From positions 42,291,785 to 42,355,784 of the forward strand of contig CM075739.1 of the NCBI GenBank assembly GCA_037974335.1: a stretch of 64,000 nucleotides of DNA, read 5' to 3'. This stretch comes from Prionace glauca. Its lineage: Eukaryota > Chordata > Chondrichthyes > Carcharhiniformes > Carcharhinidae. The notes under the pieces are model-generated. The model did no database searches. It saw only the letters and a list, made by a program, of their open reading frames with translations, and was not told where the DNA came from. Position numbers and translations under genes: made by a program. Shown here piece by piece: positions 12,194 to 23,304 of the stretch. Positions within the stretch are counted from its first letter, which is position 1, and the number at the start of each line of letters is the position of its first letter.

Positions 12194-12594
12194 CCCCCGT
12201 GACTTGCCTGGGTTTGCAAAACCTCACTTACTGTACTGTCTGGAGACAATACACATCTCTTTAACCTGTGATCAGTGCTCCTTCCACACACATTGTCAGC
12301 CACTTTAGGACTTGAACAGCAGGTCAGGTTCATTCGCATTCTAATCAGTAATCTCTAAACTGTCTGTGCTTTATATGCTCTGTCTTAGGCCAGAACTCTC
12401 CATTCATCTGAAGAAGAGGGAATCCCCTCGAAAGCTAGTGAGTTTACTATCAAATAAATAGGTTGGACTAAAACCTGGTGTTGTCAGACTTTTTACTGTG
12501 TTTACCCCAGTCCAACGCTGGCATATCCACATCAAAAAATAAATGCACAGGAGAGCTTTATCAGTCAGAAATGGAGCAGATGGAGGATACCGTG

Positions 12595-12795
12595 TTGTGC
12601 ATGGGTTTCCTCCGGGTGTTCTGGTTTCTTCCGATAGTCTGAAAGATGTGCTAGTTAGGTGCTTTGGCCATGCTAAGTTTCTCCCTCAGTGTACCCAAAC
12701 AGGTACTGCAGCTTGGCAACTAGGGGATTTTCACAGTAACTTCATTGCAGTGTTAATGTAAGTCTACTTGTGACATGAATAAATAAACTTAAATT
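12595..12795 (+). mobile_element. HE1-type SINE, 5'-truncated
   Basis: It contains the HE1 core ('gggtttcctccgggtgttct') and the tail that runs 'ttttcacagtaacttcattg', 'gtgttaatgtaagtctactt', 'aataaataaactt'. The tRNA-like head is missing. Confidence 0.75.
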
Positions 12796-13774
12796 ATGTG
12801 ATGTATTTATCAGGATATGATGACCTTATTAAACCTATCTTATTTTGGTAACGTTCCACTCGAGGTCGGTTCATACATTACTACGAATAAGTAGCTGGAA
12901 AAGTGGGTGAGTGCTCTTCCTGCCATTGATGCTGTGGTCATCTACATGAACACACATATTTGATCTGAATCAAATTCATTAAGACATTGTCAACCTTAAG
13001 TGAAAGGATTTCCTGTGTTACAACATCTATTATATGTCAACTGCTGTAGACCAAGTGACAAAAACATTTCTTGATGTATTTTCTATTTAAATACAAATCC
13101 GTTTAGCAATATCTGAACATTTCCATGAGATAATTGTTAAATCATATTTCCTCTGCTTACTTAAGTACAAAGATCAATTTTTTAAAAAAAAGCAAGCATT
13201 AAAGATACTAGGAATAGGGGAAGACAATTTGGCTTACAGAGCTTCTCTCATTACAGTTGACCACAACTTTATCTTCTCACCAATCCCTTAATCACTTCCT
13301 CTAAAATCATATCTCATGAACTCGCTGAAGCTATTTTCTTCAATTACTTCTTAAAGAAGAAAAAAGAGTATGTATGCATTTAGCATCTTTTGCAATTTCA
13401 GGATGTCCCAAAGTGATTTGTGGCCAATTAAATATCTTTGAATTGTAACAGAATTATGACAAATTTCCAATTAGTGTTTTAAAATGTTAGCCAATGGTTT
13501 AATGTTTGCCTGGGTACCAGTAGAACTCCATTACATTGTGCCATGAGATCTTTACCATCTGTGATCCACATGATTGGCTCTTTGGGACTTCACTTTAATA
13601 TCACCAAGAAATAGCACTGCCCTTCCTCATTACTCCACTGGATTATTTGCTCAAATCCTTCAACCCATGAGCCTGTAACTCTTGTAGCGGACCACTACCA
13701 GTAAAGAAAGGCTATTACCATAGCATATTCAATAACAACTTAAGGTAAAAATTAAGCAACATCTGGTGGTGGTA
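12796..13774. other. Unassigned DNA
   Basis: AT-rich sequence with no recognised coding signal or repeat. Confidence 0.4.
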
Positions 13775-14033
13775 CCATGGCACAGTAGTTAGCACTGCTG
13801 CCTTACAGCTCCAGGTCTCAGGTTCAATTCCCAGCTTAGATCATTGTTTGTGTGGAGTTTGAATGTTCTCCCCATGTCTGTGTGGGTTTCCTCCTATATT
13901 CTGAAAGACGTGCTGGTTAGGTGAATTGGCCCGAGCAGGCACCAGAGTGTGGTGAGTTAGGAAATTTCACAGTAACTTCATTGCAGTATTAATGTAAGCC
14001 TTATTTGTGAATAATAAATAAACTTTAACTTTT
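13775..14033 (+). mobile_element. HE1-type SINE, near full length
   Basis: The head has an A-box-like 'tggcacagtagttagcactg' and a B-box-like 'GGTTCAATTCC'. The HE1 core ('gtggagtttgaatgttctcc', 'gggtttcctcc') follows, then the 'cagtaacttcattgcagtat...aataaataaactttaa' tail. This is a tRNA-derived SINE, not a tRNA gene. Confidence 0.8.
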
Positions 14034-14039
14034 TGGACA

Positions 14040-14715
14040 ACCTGCAGCCCGTTATTTTGCCATTTAATCCTTTTGGATCCCAAATCACCCTTTTAAATTC
14101 TGCATGCTGACACACTGTCTTTTATTTAACACAGTAATGATCTTCCTTAGAAATGGTTGGTGCTTATATTACTTGCCACTTATCAGCCCAATCCTGGATA
14201 TTGTCCACATCTTGCTACATTTGGATGTGGACGACTGCCTGAGGAGTTGAGGATGGTGCTGAACACTTTGCAATCATCAGTGAACATCCCCACTTTTGAC
14301 CTATGATAGAAGAAAGGTTATTGAAGGGGCTGGAGATATTTGGACCTAGGACACTACCCTGAAAAAAGATTTTTGCATTGAACGGAAATGATTGATCTCC
14401 AGCACGTATAACCATCTTCCTTTGGGTCAGGTATGACTCCAACTGGTGGAGAGTTTACCCCTGATCCCCATTGACACCAGTTTTGTTGGGCACCTTGATG
14501 CCATAATGGCCAAATGTTGTCTTGATGTCAAGGGTAGTCACTTGCCTCATCTCTGGAGTTTTGCCCTTTTATCAACATTTGTACAAAGGCTGTAATGAAA
14601 TCAAAAGCTGATTAGCCCTGGTGGAATTCAAACTGAGTACTAGTGAACAGTTTATTGCCAAACAAGTGCCATTGGATAGCACTGTTGGTGACTCCTATTG
14701 TCACATGAAGTAATA
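14040..14715 (-). mobile_element. Old non-LTR retrotransposon fragment (second LINE type)
   Basis: The minus strand carries degraded RT sequence: 'SYLTQRKMVIRAGDQSFPF', 'FQGSVLGPN' and 'QDVDNIQDWADKWQV'. This resembles the RT at 31.6-32.9 kb (SYLTHRKRVEA, QDLDNISAWADKCQV) more than CR1. Many stops and frame changes are present. Confidence 0.6.
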
Positions 14716-17576
14716 TGACGAGCGCCTTAAATTACAAAGATAATTTATTGAACAGCTGTTATAACTATATGCAGACAAACTCAGAAACAGGTCTAGTCCC
14801 ATCAACTCCCATGCTCTCATTGCAAGCCCCATATGCCCAGACCCTGACCCTAACAGGCTGAGGTTCGTACTCCACCTGGTCCATTGTCAAGCAATGCTTC
14901 GGGCTTCTGAAGATGATGTTCTGCTACCTGGACTGTTCTGATGAGGTTCTCTAGCAAAGCCCCCTGACGATCTCACACATCATGATGGTCTGCTGTGCAT
15001 TCCACAACAGTGGGGAGACATCCCAGGGAAGGAGAACTGGGCGGACGGCCCTGAGAGGAGGAGACTCAGGAGATGTGGAAGATGAGCCCACTCTGAGAGG
15101 CGGGTCAAAAGGTCCAGCAGTGCAAGATGACAAGGAAGGCCCTCACCGTCACAAGGTTCTTTGACTAAGAGGTGTGATGTCCCATAGCTCCATCCATCAC
15201 CCACCCCATTCCATGCCCTGCCATGGGTACCATTGACATCACATCAGAATGATGGGCCTGGGTTGGCCATGTTAGCGAGTCCAAGCAGGAAGGTAGCACA
15301 TTGATGCTGCCCTGGTGCAACACAAGTCTGAATTCTACCTGTTCTCTGACTGCACACTGGCGCCTGGGTCCATTTCTGGGGGCGCCACCTTGCAACCCAA
15401 TGCATCAGGGGTGGTGGGGGCGGAGTTGGATGGGAGGGTGCTGGTCCTAGGATCTGATGGATACTGGGGATACCATTCAAGTCTGTCACTGTGGGACTAC
15501 ATGGTCCCCAATGCTGGGACTGGTTGGGGAGCCAGTGGGGGCTGAAGAGCAGCTCAGATCACTGAGTCCTCTGTCAGCAGTGGGGGGGTGGGGTGGCCTC
15601 ACAACCTTTTTTGGATGACCACTTGGAGTACCATGGCAGTCAGGGACCTGGCAAAGTTACTGGGAATTGGAGCACCCAGCAGACTCAATAGGCCTAGAGC
15701 CTCTCTCGCACTGAACATTCTGATCATGTATGCGTACAGCCCCGGGGTACAGCAGATCATGACCAGATTAGTCATAGCTGTGGGTTACAATAATACTAAT
15801 GAGTGAATTTGTAGATTGACAATTACTAAAACCCTAGCTAGTGCATGCCTTCACTTTGCCCCCTTGATTACCCTACAACTTCTTAACCTTACATGGCCTA
15901 CTGCTACATGAAGGTGCCCCCAGAGTGCACATCAGAGGTGGGAGGTGGTCAGCTGTGATCTGCCTCTCTTGGCCTGCATCCCCTGAATGGCCCGGCTGAT
16001 TTTCGGGTGTCACTGATATAGCCATTCTTCCCAAGACATACACCACTATCAGGAAGGGAAGGATTTGGAAGGGCAGGAGATAGCCGGAGTTTCCTGAATG
16101 GAAGAACCCAGCTTGGGCTCTAGCATTTCCTCCTCCCTTGGGGTCCTTATTGGCCCCAGGACACTTCACTGGAGTGAGCTCCAGAGGTCCCGGCCTCAGT
16201 TAGCTCTGCCAGTCCTGATGGCCTAACTGTGAATGCACTGTGGTAAATCAGCTCTCAGCTTCTCCCCTCTAAGACTGCGCCATGTCTGGTCCCCTCATCA
16301 ATAGACCTCTGAGTCAGGGACATACATTGGAGCCCCTCAACAGTAGCTCTGTGAGTCTTGGGCATGTTCTGGATGCCCTCAGCAAGGGCCCTTTGAGACT
16401 CGTTCTCAGCCAGCAGCTATGGCCAGCTGTAACTGGGCCATTCTCTTGGAGCCCACAGCAATGATCTGCTGTGTCTCCAGCGTGCTTCCAGCTACGACTT
16501 GGACTCTGTCACTCATGGCTACCACTTCCTGCCCCAGGCTCTCCATTGCAGTCGCCACCCTTGTAGTGTTGGCTTAGGTGTCATACAATGCCAGCACCAT
16601 CTCCTGCAACTGACGGCTATTGGACTCCACCAAACAGCTTTGTAATTGTTGGAAAGTTGCTGACAGCCCGTCCTGCAATCCCCGTCTTTGCTTCTGCATT
16701 TCAAGCAGCTGATCTCAGTAGTCCAGCACATGGCTGGGGGTTAGCTGTCTCCTTGACTCTGGGAGACTTCCTTCTACCTTCCTGAGTCCTTGGACATTTC
16801 CACCTTCATCTAATGTACATCAAAGGCTGTGTGATGTTCATCAGAAAGTTTCCCAGGAACCTCGCCACTAACATGTCCCACTGAATCTGCTCTGGTAGAT
16901 GGTGCCTGTGTCAACTGGTAGGACTCAGAGATTTCTTCCGGGCTTTCCTCTGAGGTTTCTTTGGACCTTCCCTCAGGTATCGATTGAAGTCACAGTGGGG
17001 GCAGTGGCCATGGAGGGGTAAGGGGGCAATTCCTGATAGCCTGGCCTCATCAGGGTCCCCTCCTGCAAAAGAAGACATGTGGTTCAGTGCAATGGAGGGA
17101 CAGGTATCTGGGCAGATTGCAACTTAATTGAAATAAGTCATATAAATGTACGTTTTGTGGCTCCTAACTTCAGTGGCGCACTCTGACTTGGCTGTCAGTC
17201 ATAGCTCTATCCTCAGCCTTTCCTGACAGGTCAGAGACAGGAGAGGCTTAGCTTGGGGACCCCATCTCCAGTCTTCCCTGGTCCTCCTGTTATGGGCCAT
17301 CTTTTCCTGTGGGAACAAAAGTAGGGGATTGAAAATCTGATAGCTGGAAGTCCACGGGGTACTGGAGGTGGGGGCAATTGGATGGCATATGTTAGCATTT
17401 TGCTGTGGCAGACAGGGGTTGTGATTGGAGTTGTCAGAGGAGTTGAAGAAGGGTGCTAGGGGGTTGAGTGCTAGAAAGCCGTGGGATGTCAGGGAGTGGA
17501 TCGATGTGGACATTCCAGGCATGACACACAGGACTGGCAGGACAGGATGGACACTCACCCCTGCTTTAACATATAG
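14716..17576. other. GC-richer relic block, probably an old PIF/Harbinger element
   Basis: Base composition is richer in G+C than the neighbours. A transposase-like remnant lies at 14878-15040. The minus strand at about 16330-16730 could encode a Q/L-rich helical stretch ('DGLSATFQQLQSC', 'ESNSRQLQEMVLALYDT') that may be the second, MYB-like Harbinger protein, but this is weak. I found no terminal inverted repeats. The rest of the block has no motif I recognise. Confidence 0.35.
14878..15040 (+). pseudogene. HARBI1-like transposase remnant
   Basis: One plus frame reads 'IVKQCFGLLKMMFCYLDCSD', a stop, then 'SPLTISHIMMVCCAFHNSGE'. PIF/Harbinger nucleases end with a similar pair of blocks: ERxFGxLKxRFrxL, then a spacer, then xxIIxACCxLHN. 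The order, spacing and frame agree, but the second block has MVCCAFHN for ACCxLHN and there is at least one stop. The more N-terminal catalytic DDE blocks are not recognisable. It is a broken plain DNA transposon. Confidence 0.45.
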
Positions 17577-17877
17577 GATCATAGAATCCTATAATGCAGA
17601 AGGAGGCCATTTGGCCCATCGAGTCTGCGAGAACAATCCCACGCATTTACCCTAGCTAGTTCTCTGACATCAAGGGGTAATTTAGCATAGCCAATCCACC
17701 TAACCCACACAGCTTTGGACTATGGGATGAAACTGGAGCACCCAGAGGAAACCCATGCAAACAAGGGGAGAATGTACAAGCTTTGCACAGATAGTGACCC
17801 AAGCTGGGAATCGAATCCGGGACTCCGGTGTTACGAGGTTGCACTGCTAGCCACTGTGCCACCATGCCACCTTAACT
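17577..17877 (-). mobile_element. HE1-type SINE, subfamily with 'TTCTATGATTC' tail
   Basis: Read on the minus strand: a head with 'gtggcacagtggctagcagtg' and B box 'ggattcgattcc', the HE1 core, and a tail 'gcctccttctgcattatagg' ending 'attctatgatcc'. The tail differs from the AATAAATAAACTT subfamily. The plus-strand copy at 52915-53222 has the same tail. Confidence 0.75.
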
Positions 17878-17936
17878 AGGCTGTTCATTTTTTTCAGCAC
17901 TGCACGCCAGTCTCCATCTGCCAGGTCCTCGCCCAC

Positions 17937-18884
17937 TCACTCAGCCGATCCAGATCTCTCTGCATCTTCCACGCAATTTGCTTTTCCACTCATCTTCATG
18001 TCATCAGCAAATTTCGTTACCCTACACTCAGCCCCCTCCTCCAGATCATCTATGTAAATGGTAAACAGTTGAGGCCCCAGCACTGATCCCTGCGGCACTC
18101 CACTAGTCACCAACTGCCAACCAGAATAGCACCCGTTGATTCCAACTCTCTGCTTCATATTAGACAACCAATCCTCTATCCATGCTAACACCTTACCCCC
18201 AACTCCGTGCACCCTAACCTTCTGCAGCAACCTTTTGTGAGGCACCTTATCAAACGCCTTCTGGAAATCGAAAAACACCACATCCACTGGTTCCCCTCGA
18301 TCTACCGCACTAGTCACATCCTAGTAGAAATCCAATAAATTTGTTAAACATGACTTCCCCTTCACAAATCCGTGCTGTGTCTACTTGATCAAACCGTTCT
18401 TTTCTCGGTGCCTCGCTATTTCTTCTTTGATAATGGATTCTAGCATTTTTCCAACTACGGATGTTAAACTAACCGGCCTATAATTCCCTGCCTTTTGTCT
18501 GCTACCTTTTTTAAACAGCGGCGTAACATTAGCCATTTTCCAATCTTCCAGCACTTCCCCAGAGTCCAGCGAATTTTGATAAATAATTACTAAAGCATCC
18601 GCTATCACCTCTGCCATTTCTTTCATAACCCTGGGATGCATTCCATCCGGTCCCGGGGACTTGTCTACCTTTAGTCCTGTTAGTCTATCAAGCATTACCC
18701 CTCGAGTGACAGTAATCGCATTAAGGACCTCATCTCCTACCATCCTTTTATCTTTAATATCCGGCAAGTTATTTGTGTCCTCCTCTGTGAAGACCGACAC
18801 AAAAAACTTATTTAAAGCCTCTGCCATCTCCTCGTCACCCACCGCTAAATCCCCCCTCTCATCCTCCAAGGGTCCAACATTCAC
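17937..18884 (-). pseudogene. CR1-A ORF2 reverse transcriptase domain
   Basis: Two open stretches (18381-18884 and 17937-18317) encode RT: 'LKVDKSPGPDGMHPRVMKEM', 'ANVTPLFKKGSRQKAGNYRP', 'VFFDFQKAFDKVPHKRLL', '[15 protein letters not shown]' and 'KFADDMK'. The F-A-D-D motif supplies the paired catalytic aspartates. The protein would copy CR1 RNA at nicked chromosomal DNA. A break between the two stretches and loss of the C-terminal domain disable it. Confidence 0.8.
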
Positions 18885-19422
18885 TCTAAGCCAGTCTCCT
18901 CTTCTTTATATATTTGTAAAAACTTTTACTGTCATTCTTTATATTTAGAGCTAGTTTAGCTTCATACTCTATCTTTCCTTTCTTTCTCGTTTTCTTAGTC
19001 ATTCTTTGTTGTTTTTCAAATCTTTCCCAATCTTCTAATCGCCCACTATTTTTAGCCATTCTGAACGCATCAGCTTTTAATTTAATACTCTCCTTTATTT
19101 CCTTCGGTAACCACGGCTGCTATCTCTTCTCTTACAGTCCTTCTTTACCATCGGAACATATTTCTGCTGAGTACTGAAAAAGATCTCCTTAAAAACCCTC
19201 CACTGTTCCTCAGCCGTCCTCCAACCAATCTGTGCCCCCAATCTACATTCGCCAAATCCGCCCTCATCTTATCATACGCCCCTCTGCTCAGAGTACTTAG
19301 GTTCGGGACCCTACTTTCTCATCCTCCAAATGCATCAGAAATTCAACCATACTATGATCACTCGCCTCAAGAGGATGCCTAATTCTACCTGCCTTGTTAC
19401 ACAATACCAGATCTAAGATAGC

Positions 19423-20101
19423 TCACTCCCTCGTAGGTTCCGTTACATACTGTTCAAGGAAACTATCCCGACAACATTCCAAGAGCTCTTCCTCAAGCCC
19501 ACCGCATCTGACTTGGGTCATCCAATCAATAGGCAGATTAAAATCCCCCATAATTATCGCCGTTCCGTTTCTGCACACATCAATTATTTGTTTGTTTATT
19601 AGCCCGCCCCACCTCAAAGTTATTATTTGGGGGCCTATAGACCACACCCACCAGTGTCTTTCTCCCCTTACTATTCCTTATCTCCACCCACTACGATTCC
19701 ATGTTTTGCTCTTTGGAGCCTATATCTTCTCTTACTACCGCCCTGATATTATCTTTTATTAACAGAGCTACTCCACCTCCTTTTTCCTCCCGTCTATCCT
19801 TCCTAAATGCCTGATACCCCTGGATATTCAGTTCCCAGTCCCTGTCACCCTGCAACCACGTTTCCGTAATGGCCACTAGATCTTACCCATTTGTGCTGAT
19901 TTGCACCATCAGCTCATTCACTTTGTTCCGAATCCATCGTGCATTCAGGTAAAGTGTCTTTATACACTGTATAAAGACCTTATTTGTAGAAATGCTACTA
20001 ACCTCTCTCATGCCCCTTACTCCTTTAATTAGCGGAACCTCCTCAACATTAACCTGCACAGGTACCTTCTCCTTTACTTTAGATATCGTAATTTCCCCCA
20101 C
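19423..20101 (-). pseudogene. CR1-A ORF2 endonuclease domain
   Basis: The minus strand contains 'KTLYLNARWIRNKVNELMVQ' (start of the apurinic-like endonuclease), 'MAITETWLQGD', 'RREEKGGGVALLIKD', and 'IIMGDFNLPIDWMT' with 'LEQYVTEPTRE'. These are in the order of the exonuclease/endonuclease/phosphatase fold that nicks target DNA for CR1 integration. Stops separate the pieces, so the domain is inactive. Confidence 0.75.
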
Positions 20102-20558
20102 CCCTGCACCCTCCCCCCCACTAATTAGTTTAAAGCCCTACCTACAATCCTAGTAAAACGATTCGCCAGGACTGTGGTCCCAGCACGATTCGGACAAAGA
20201 CCATCCCATCTGAACAGGTCCCATCTGCCCCAATACTGGTGCCAATGCCCCATAAATTCAAACCTATTCCTCCCACACCAATCCTTGAGCCACACATTCA
20301 TCTCCTTAATTCTATTTACCTTGTGCCAATTTGCGTGTGGATCAGGTAGTAACCCAGAGACAACCGCCTTGTTGGTTCTGCTATTTAATTCAGTTCCCAG
20401 ATTTTCATACTTCCTCTGCAGGAAGTTCCTGTTTTGCCAATGTCATTGGCACCCACATGAACCATGACGACCAGATTTTCACCCTCCCACTCCAGGTTCC
20501 TCTGCAGCCCAGATGAGACATCCTGGACCCGAGCACCAGGCAGACAACACACCCTTCG

Positions 20559-21405
20559 TTATTCTTTATCCTTGTCACAAAGGACAGTGTCTATGCCCCT
20601 AACTACACTATCCCCAAATACCATTACATTTCTCTTTACTTCTTCTGCTTTGACTTCTGTCTGCACCACTGTACCATGGGCAGTTTGCTCGTCCACCTTG
20701 CAGTCCTCGTTCTTGTCCACACTGGGAGCAAGAATCTCAAACCTGTTGAGCAGATTCAGGGGCTGAGGCTTTTGGGTCTCCCCCTCCTTCCTCCCTCCAC
20801 TCCCCTCCTTCCTCTCACCCTTCCTCCCCACACCCCTCGCCCCCCACTCCCCTCCTTCCTCTCACCCTTCCTCCCCACACCCCCCCCACACTCCCCTCCT
20901 TCCTCTCACCCTTCTTCCCCACACCCCCCACCCCCCACTCCCCTCCTTCCTCTCACCCTTTCTCCCCACCCCCCCCACCCCCCACCCCCCTCCTTCCTCT
21001 CACCCTTCCTCCCCACACCCCTCACCCCCCACCCCCCTCCCCCCTCTCACCCTTCCTCCCCACACCCCCACCCCCCTCCTTCCTCTCACCCTTCCTCCCC
21101 ACGCACCCCTCCTTCCTCCCAGCCTTCCTCCCCCCACTCCCCTCCTTCCCCTCAGCAAACCCCTCTTGTTCCTGACCCTCAGAGTTTGTCAGTTTAGGGG
21201 GTTTGACTTTCTCTTGTAACACATTACCCAGGTTACACTCCCCTTCCCTGATTTGACTCAGTGTCTGAAGCTCGGAGTTCAGCTTGTCTACTCTGAGCTG
21301 AAGCTCTTCAAGCAACCAGGCATGCTCATTGGGAAGTACCTTGGGGTCCACCAGCTCCCACATCATGCAGGAACAGCACATCACATGTCCCTCCATCTCA
21401 GTCAC
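20559..21405 (-). pseudogene. CR1-A ORF1 protein remnant with an expanded repeat tract
   Basis: The N-terminal part (21022-21405) begins 'MTEMEGHVMCCSCMMWELVD', with a small cysteine cluster, then 'ELQLRVDKLNSELQTLSQIR', which reads as a short coiled coil. It then enters a highly charged G/R/K/E repeat encoded by the minisatellite at 20788-21145. The C-terminal part (20559-20831) is conserved between repeats: 'EILAPSVDKNEDCKVDEQT' and 'NVMVFGDSVVRGIDTVLC'. The latter resembles the GDSL/esterase-like segment known from CR1 ORF1 proteins. ORF1 proteins bind element RNA. Confidence 0.55.
20788..21145. repeat. C-rich minisatellite inside CR1 ORF1
   Basis: About seven to eight imperfect copies of a unit of roughly 42-50 bp, built on 'ctccttcctctcacccttcc' followed by 'tccccacaccccc'. 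Read on the minus strand it gives runs of G-R-K-G-E-R-K-E-G. Unit length varies through the number of C residues. Confidence 0.85.
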
Positions 21406-21735
21406 CTAGTGTACTCTAGACCCAGTGAAGAATTTAAACTTACCTTGCCCTTTTCGTCCAAGCCCTGTGAGCCAAAACCCTTACAACTCACTCTGCTCCT
21501 TCTCACTCCGCTGCCCGCTGTCTACTGCAACCCTCTTATACTTTGCGCAGTAAAAGTCCCTTCCCAGAAGGCCCTGCGGCCCACTTCCTGTTTAACTTTT
21601 AAAGCTGGATTTCCGTTAAAAAGCCACAAAAAACTTTACAAAGTCAATCGCTTACCTTTACTCTCTTTAACCTTCTCTCAGCTTGCTCCAACAAACAATG
21701 ATCCCTCACTAACATCTACACATGTGCTGGAATCT

Positions 21736-22388
21736 ACTCTGTGATAATCCATCAGTGACAGCACACATTATCCAATGTTCTGTGCCCTTCTCTCAATGAG
21801 TTGTAACAGTACATTAGGACTCCAATACTATGCTCTCAATCTGATACTGACACTGCCCTGTGAGACCACACTGTAACCACTGTATATTGTGCTTATCTCA
21901 TACTGATACAGTAGAACCTTAATGCTAATCCATCACTCATTTAAGACAGTAATCTTGGTCCCAATGTTCTGTGCATATGCCTCCCTCACTAATCTGTGCC
22001 ATATTGTGTGCAACCACATATAACAATTATCAGTGGGTTTCTTTGAAAAGAAACATAAATAAAAACATTGAAAGTATTTTATCTCAATATATTACTTTCT
22101 TTTTCCTGTGATATTCTGCATAAAGCCACTTTTTTACTGCTTTAGTGTAATTTTATGAACCAATACATGACCTTTAGAAAGATGCACAACAACCAGACCA
22201 TATGTATGAACACTAAGTGAACGTGCTGGTGTGACTTTCTGTTCTGGGACTGGGTTTAAAAATATTCATCAATTTGAATGAAAATGCAAGCACATGTAAA
22301 AAGTGATTAGCAGAAAGCAATAATGGACTATTTAGTTAGGCTGAATATTAATCCTGTTCAAAGACAGAAATTTATGAAAAACATATAG
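21736..22388. other. Unassigned AT-rich DNA
   Basis: No coding signal or recognised repeat between the CR1 5' end and the U2-headed repeat. Confidence 0.4.
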
Positions 22389-22726
22389 TATCTCGGCCTT
22401 TTGGCTAAGATCAAGTGTAGTCTGTTAGTGTTGATCAAGTGTAGGGTCAACATGCTGCACTTGGTTGAAGTCATTAGGTTGCAATTCAGCTTCATTTGAA
22501 GCAATTTTTTAAACTGGCATCTCGGCCTTTTGGCTAAGATGCAAATTGGATCAAGCCCTGGAGGAGGAGCTACACCTACTCCAGTCAGCTTGGATCATGT
22601 AGATCAAGCCCAAGACAGGAGACCTGTCTTGTCAGCTTGGATCGGAAATGTCCCAACTTGTTGGGACTCTGAATTGGGTTTAATTTGACTTGATTAGATT
22701 GGAATAAAGGGGTAAAAAAAAAAAAA
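22389..22726 (+). mobile_element. SINE-like repeat with two U2 snRNA-derived heads
   Basis: TCGGCCTTTTGGCTAAGAT, the 5' end of U2 snRNA, occurs twice in the same orientation (about 22392 and 22522). The first copy extends through 'CAAGTGTAG' as in U2. The body has two compound hairpins of the form GATCAAGC...GCTTGGATC, with inner stems TGGAG/CTCCA and AAGACAGG/CCTGTCTT. The repeat ends in a 13-base poly(A). A body-only relative lies at 37405-37507. It is not a functional U2 gene because the sequence leaves U2 before the branch-point pairing region. Confidence 0.7.
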
Positions 22727-23304
22727 TTCTACTAAGGCTTTTTCAAAGAGGTCTTATGAAATTGTATTGCACAATAGCTTAAAAATAAAAAGTGGGTATT
22801 GAAATCACATTATGCATATTGTTGGCTGAATGAATAGCAAGGTTTCAAAGTATCAGCACAACCGCAGAGATGGTGTAAAGATAAATGATTCAGTCAATGT
22901 TTCCATTAACTACATCTTGTTTGAATAGTAGCTGAAAAAAACAAACCTTAATGTAAATAGAAATTTAACCTAAAGTGGAGTTGAGGAATAAAAAGGGAGA
23001 TATTACAATGCTAGGGGTATACTAAAGGCCACCCAACAGCCCGAGGTCAGTGGAGAAAGGTATTTGCAGAGGTATTTTGGATAGGTGCAGAAAGAATAAG
23101 GTGGTTGTAGTGGGTGACTTTAACCTTCCTGGAGTGGATTGGAAGGTGCCTAGAGCTGGGGGTATGGAGGGAGAGGTATTTGTAAAGAGCGTGTTGGAAG
23201 GGTCCCTAGAGCAGTATGTAACTAGCCCGACTAGGGAGGGGCTATACTGAATTTAGTGTTGGGAAATGAGCCAGGGCAGGTGGCTGAGGTTGAGGTAGGC
23301 GAAC

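Larger units (their letters stand above)
10765..12533. mobile_element. Penelope-like element, large inverted fold-back copy
   Basis: Two Penelope-like copies are joined head to head, with both 3' ends facing outward. The left copy (10765 to about 11750) is on the minus strand, and the right copy (about 11751-12533) on the plus strand. AAAAAATAAATGCA flanks the unit at 10751-10764 and 12534-12547, which shows one insertion event. Both arms encode the end of the Penelope protein with its GIY-YIG endonuclease. The left terminus stops at the 'cagtaaaaagtctgac' box, while the right one continues about 40 bp to CCACATCA. The family is assigned from 'YLIRCKKGCPEARYIGETMQ', the cysteine-rich linker before it, and the 'HSASDL...GLN.DLGFMSHY' end. 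Confidence 0.85.
17913..21735 (-). mobile_element. CR1-A LINE, long copy lacking its 3' end
   Basis: In minus orientation it holds a 5' leader (about 21406-21735), ORF1 (about 20559-21405), an endonuclease domain (about 19423-20101) and RT to just past the catalytic 'KFADDMKMSG' motif (17937-18884). Related copies at 25.5 and 62.4 kb carry the C-terminal domain and 3' UTR missing here. The 3' break lies against an HE1 SINE at 17577-17877. Several frame breaks make it non-autonomous. It is the only copy here with ORF1 and 5' leader. Confidence 0.85.

Noticed and set aside
13775-14033. tRNA gene suggested by A and B boxes
   Set aside because: No cloverleaf can be closed, and the boxes belong to the head of an HE1 SINE. 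The same applies to 17577-17877, 50609-50915, 52915-53222 and 61565-61882.
20676-21197. 173-codon plus-strand frame rich in proline, leucine and serine
   Set aside because: It is the antisense of the C-rich minisatellite in CR1 ORF1.
22389-22545. Functional U2 snRNA gene
   Set aside because: Only the first 30 or so bases match U2. The branch-site pairing and Sm regions are absent.
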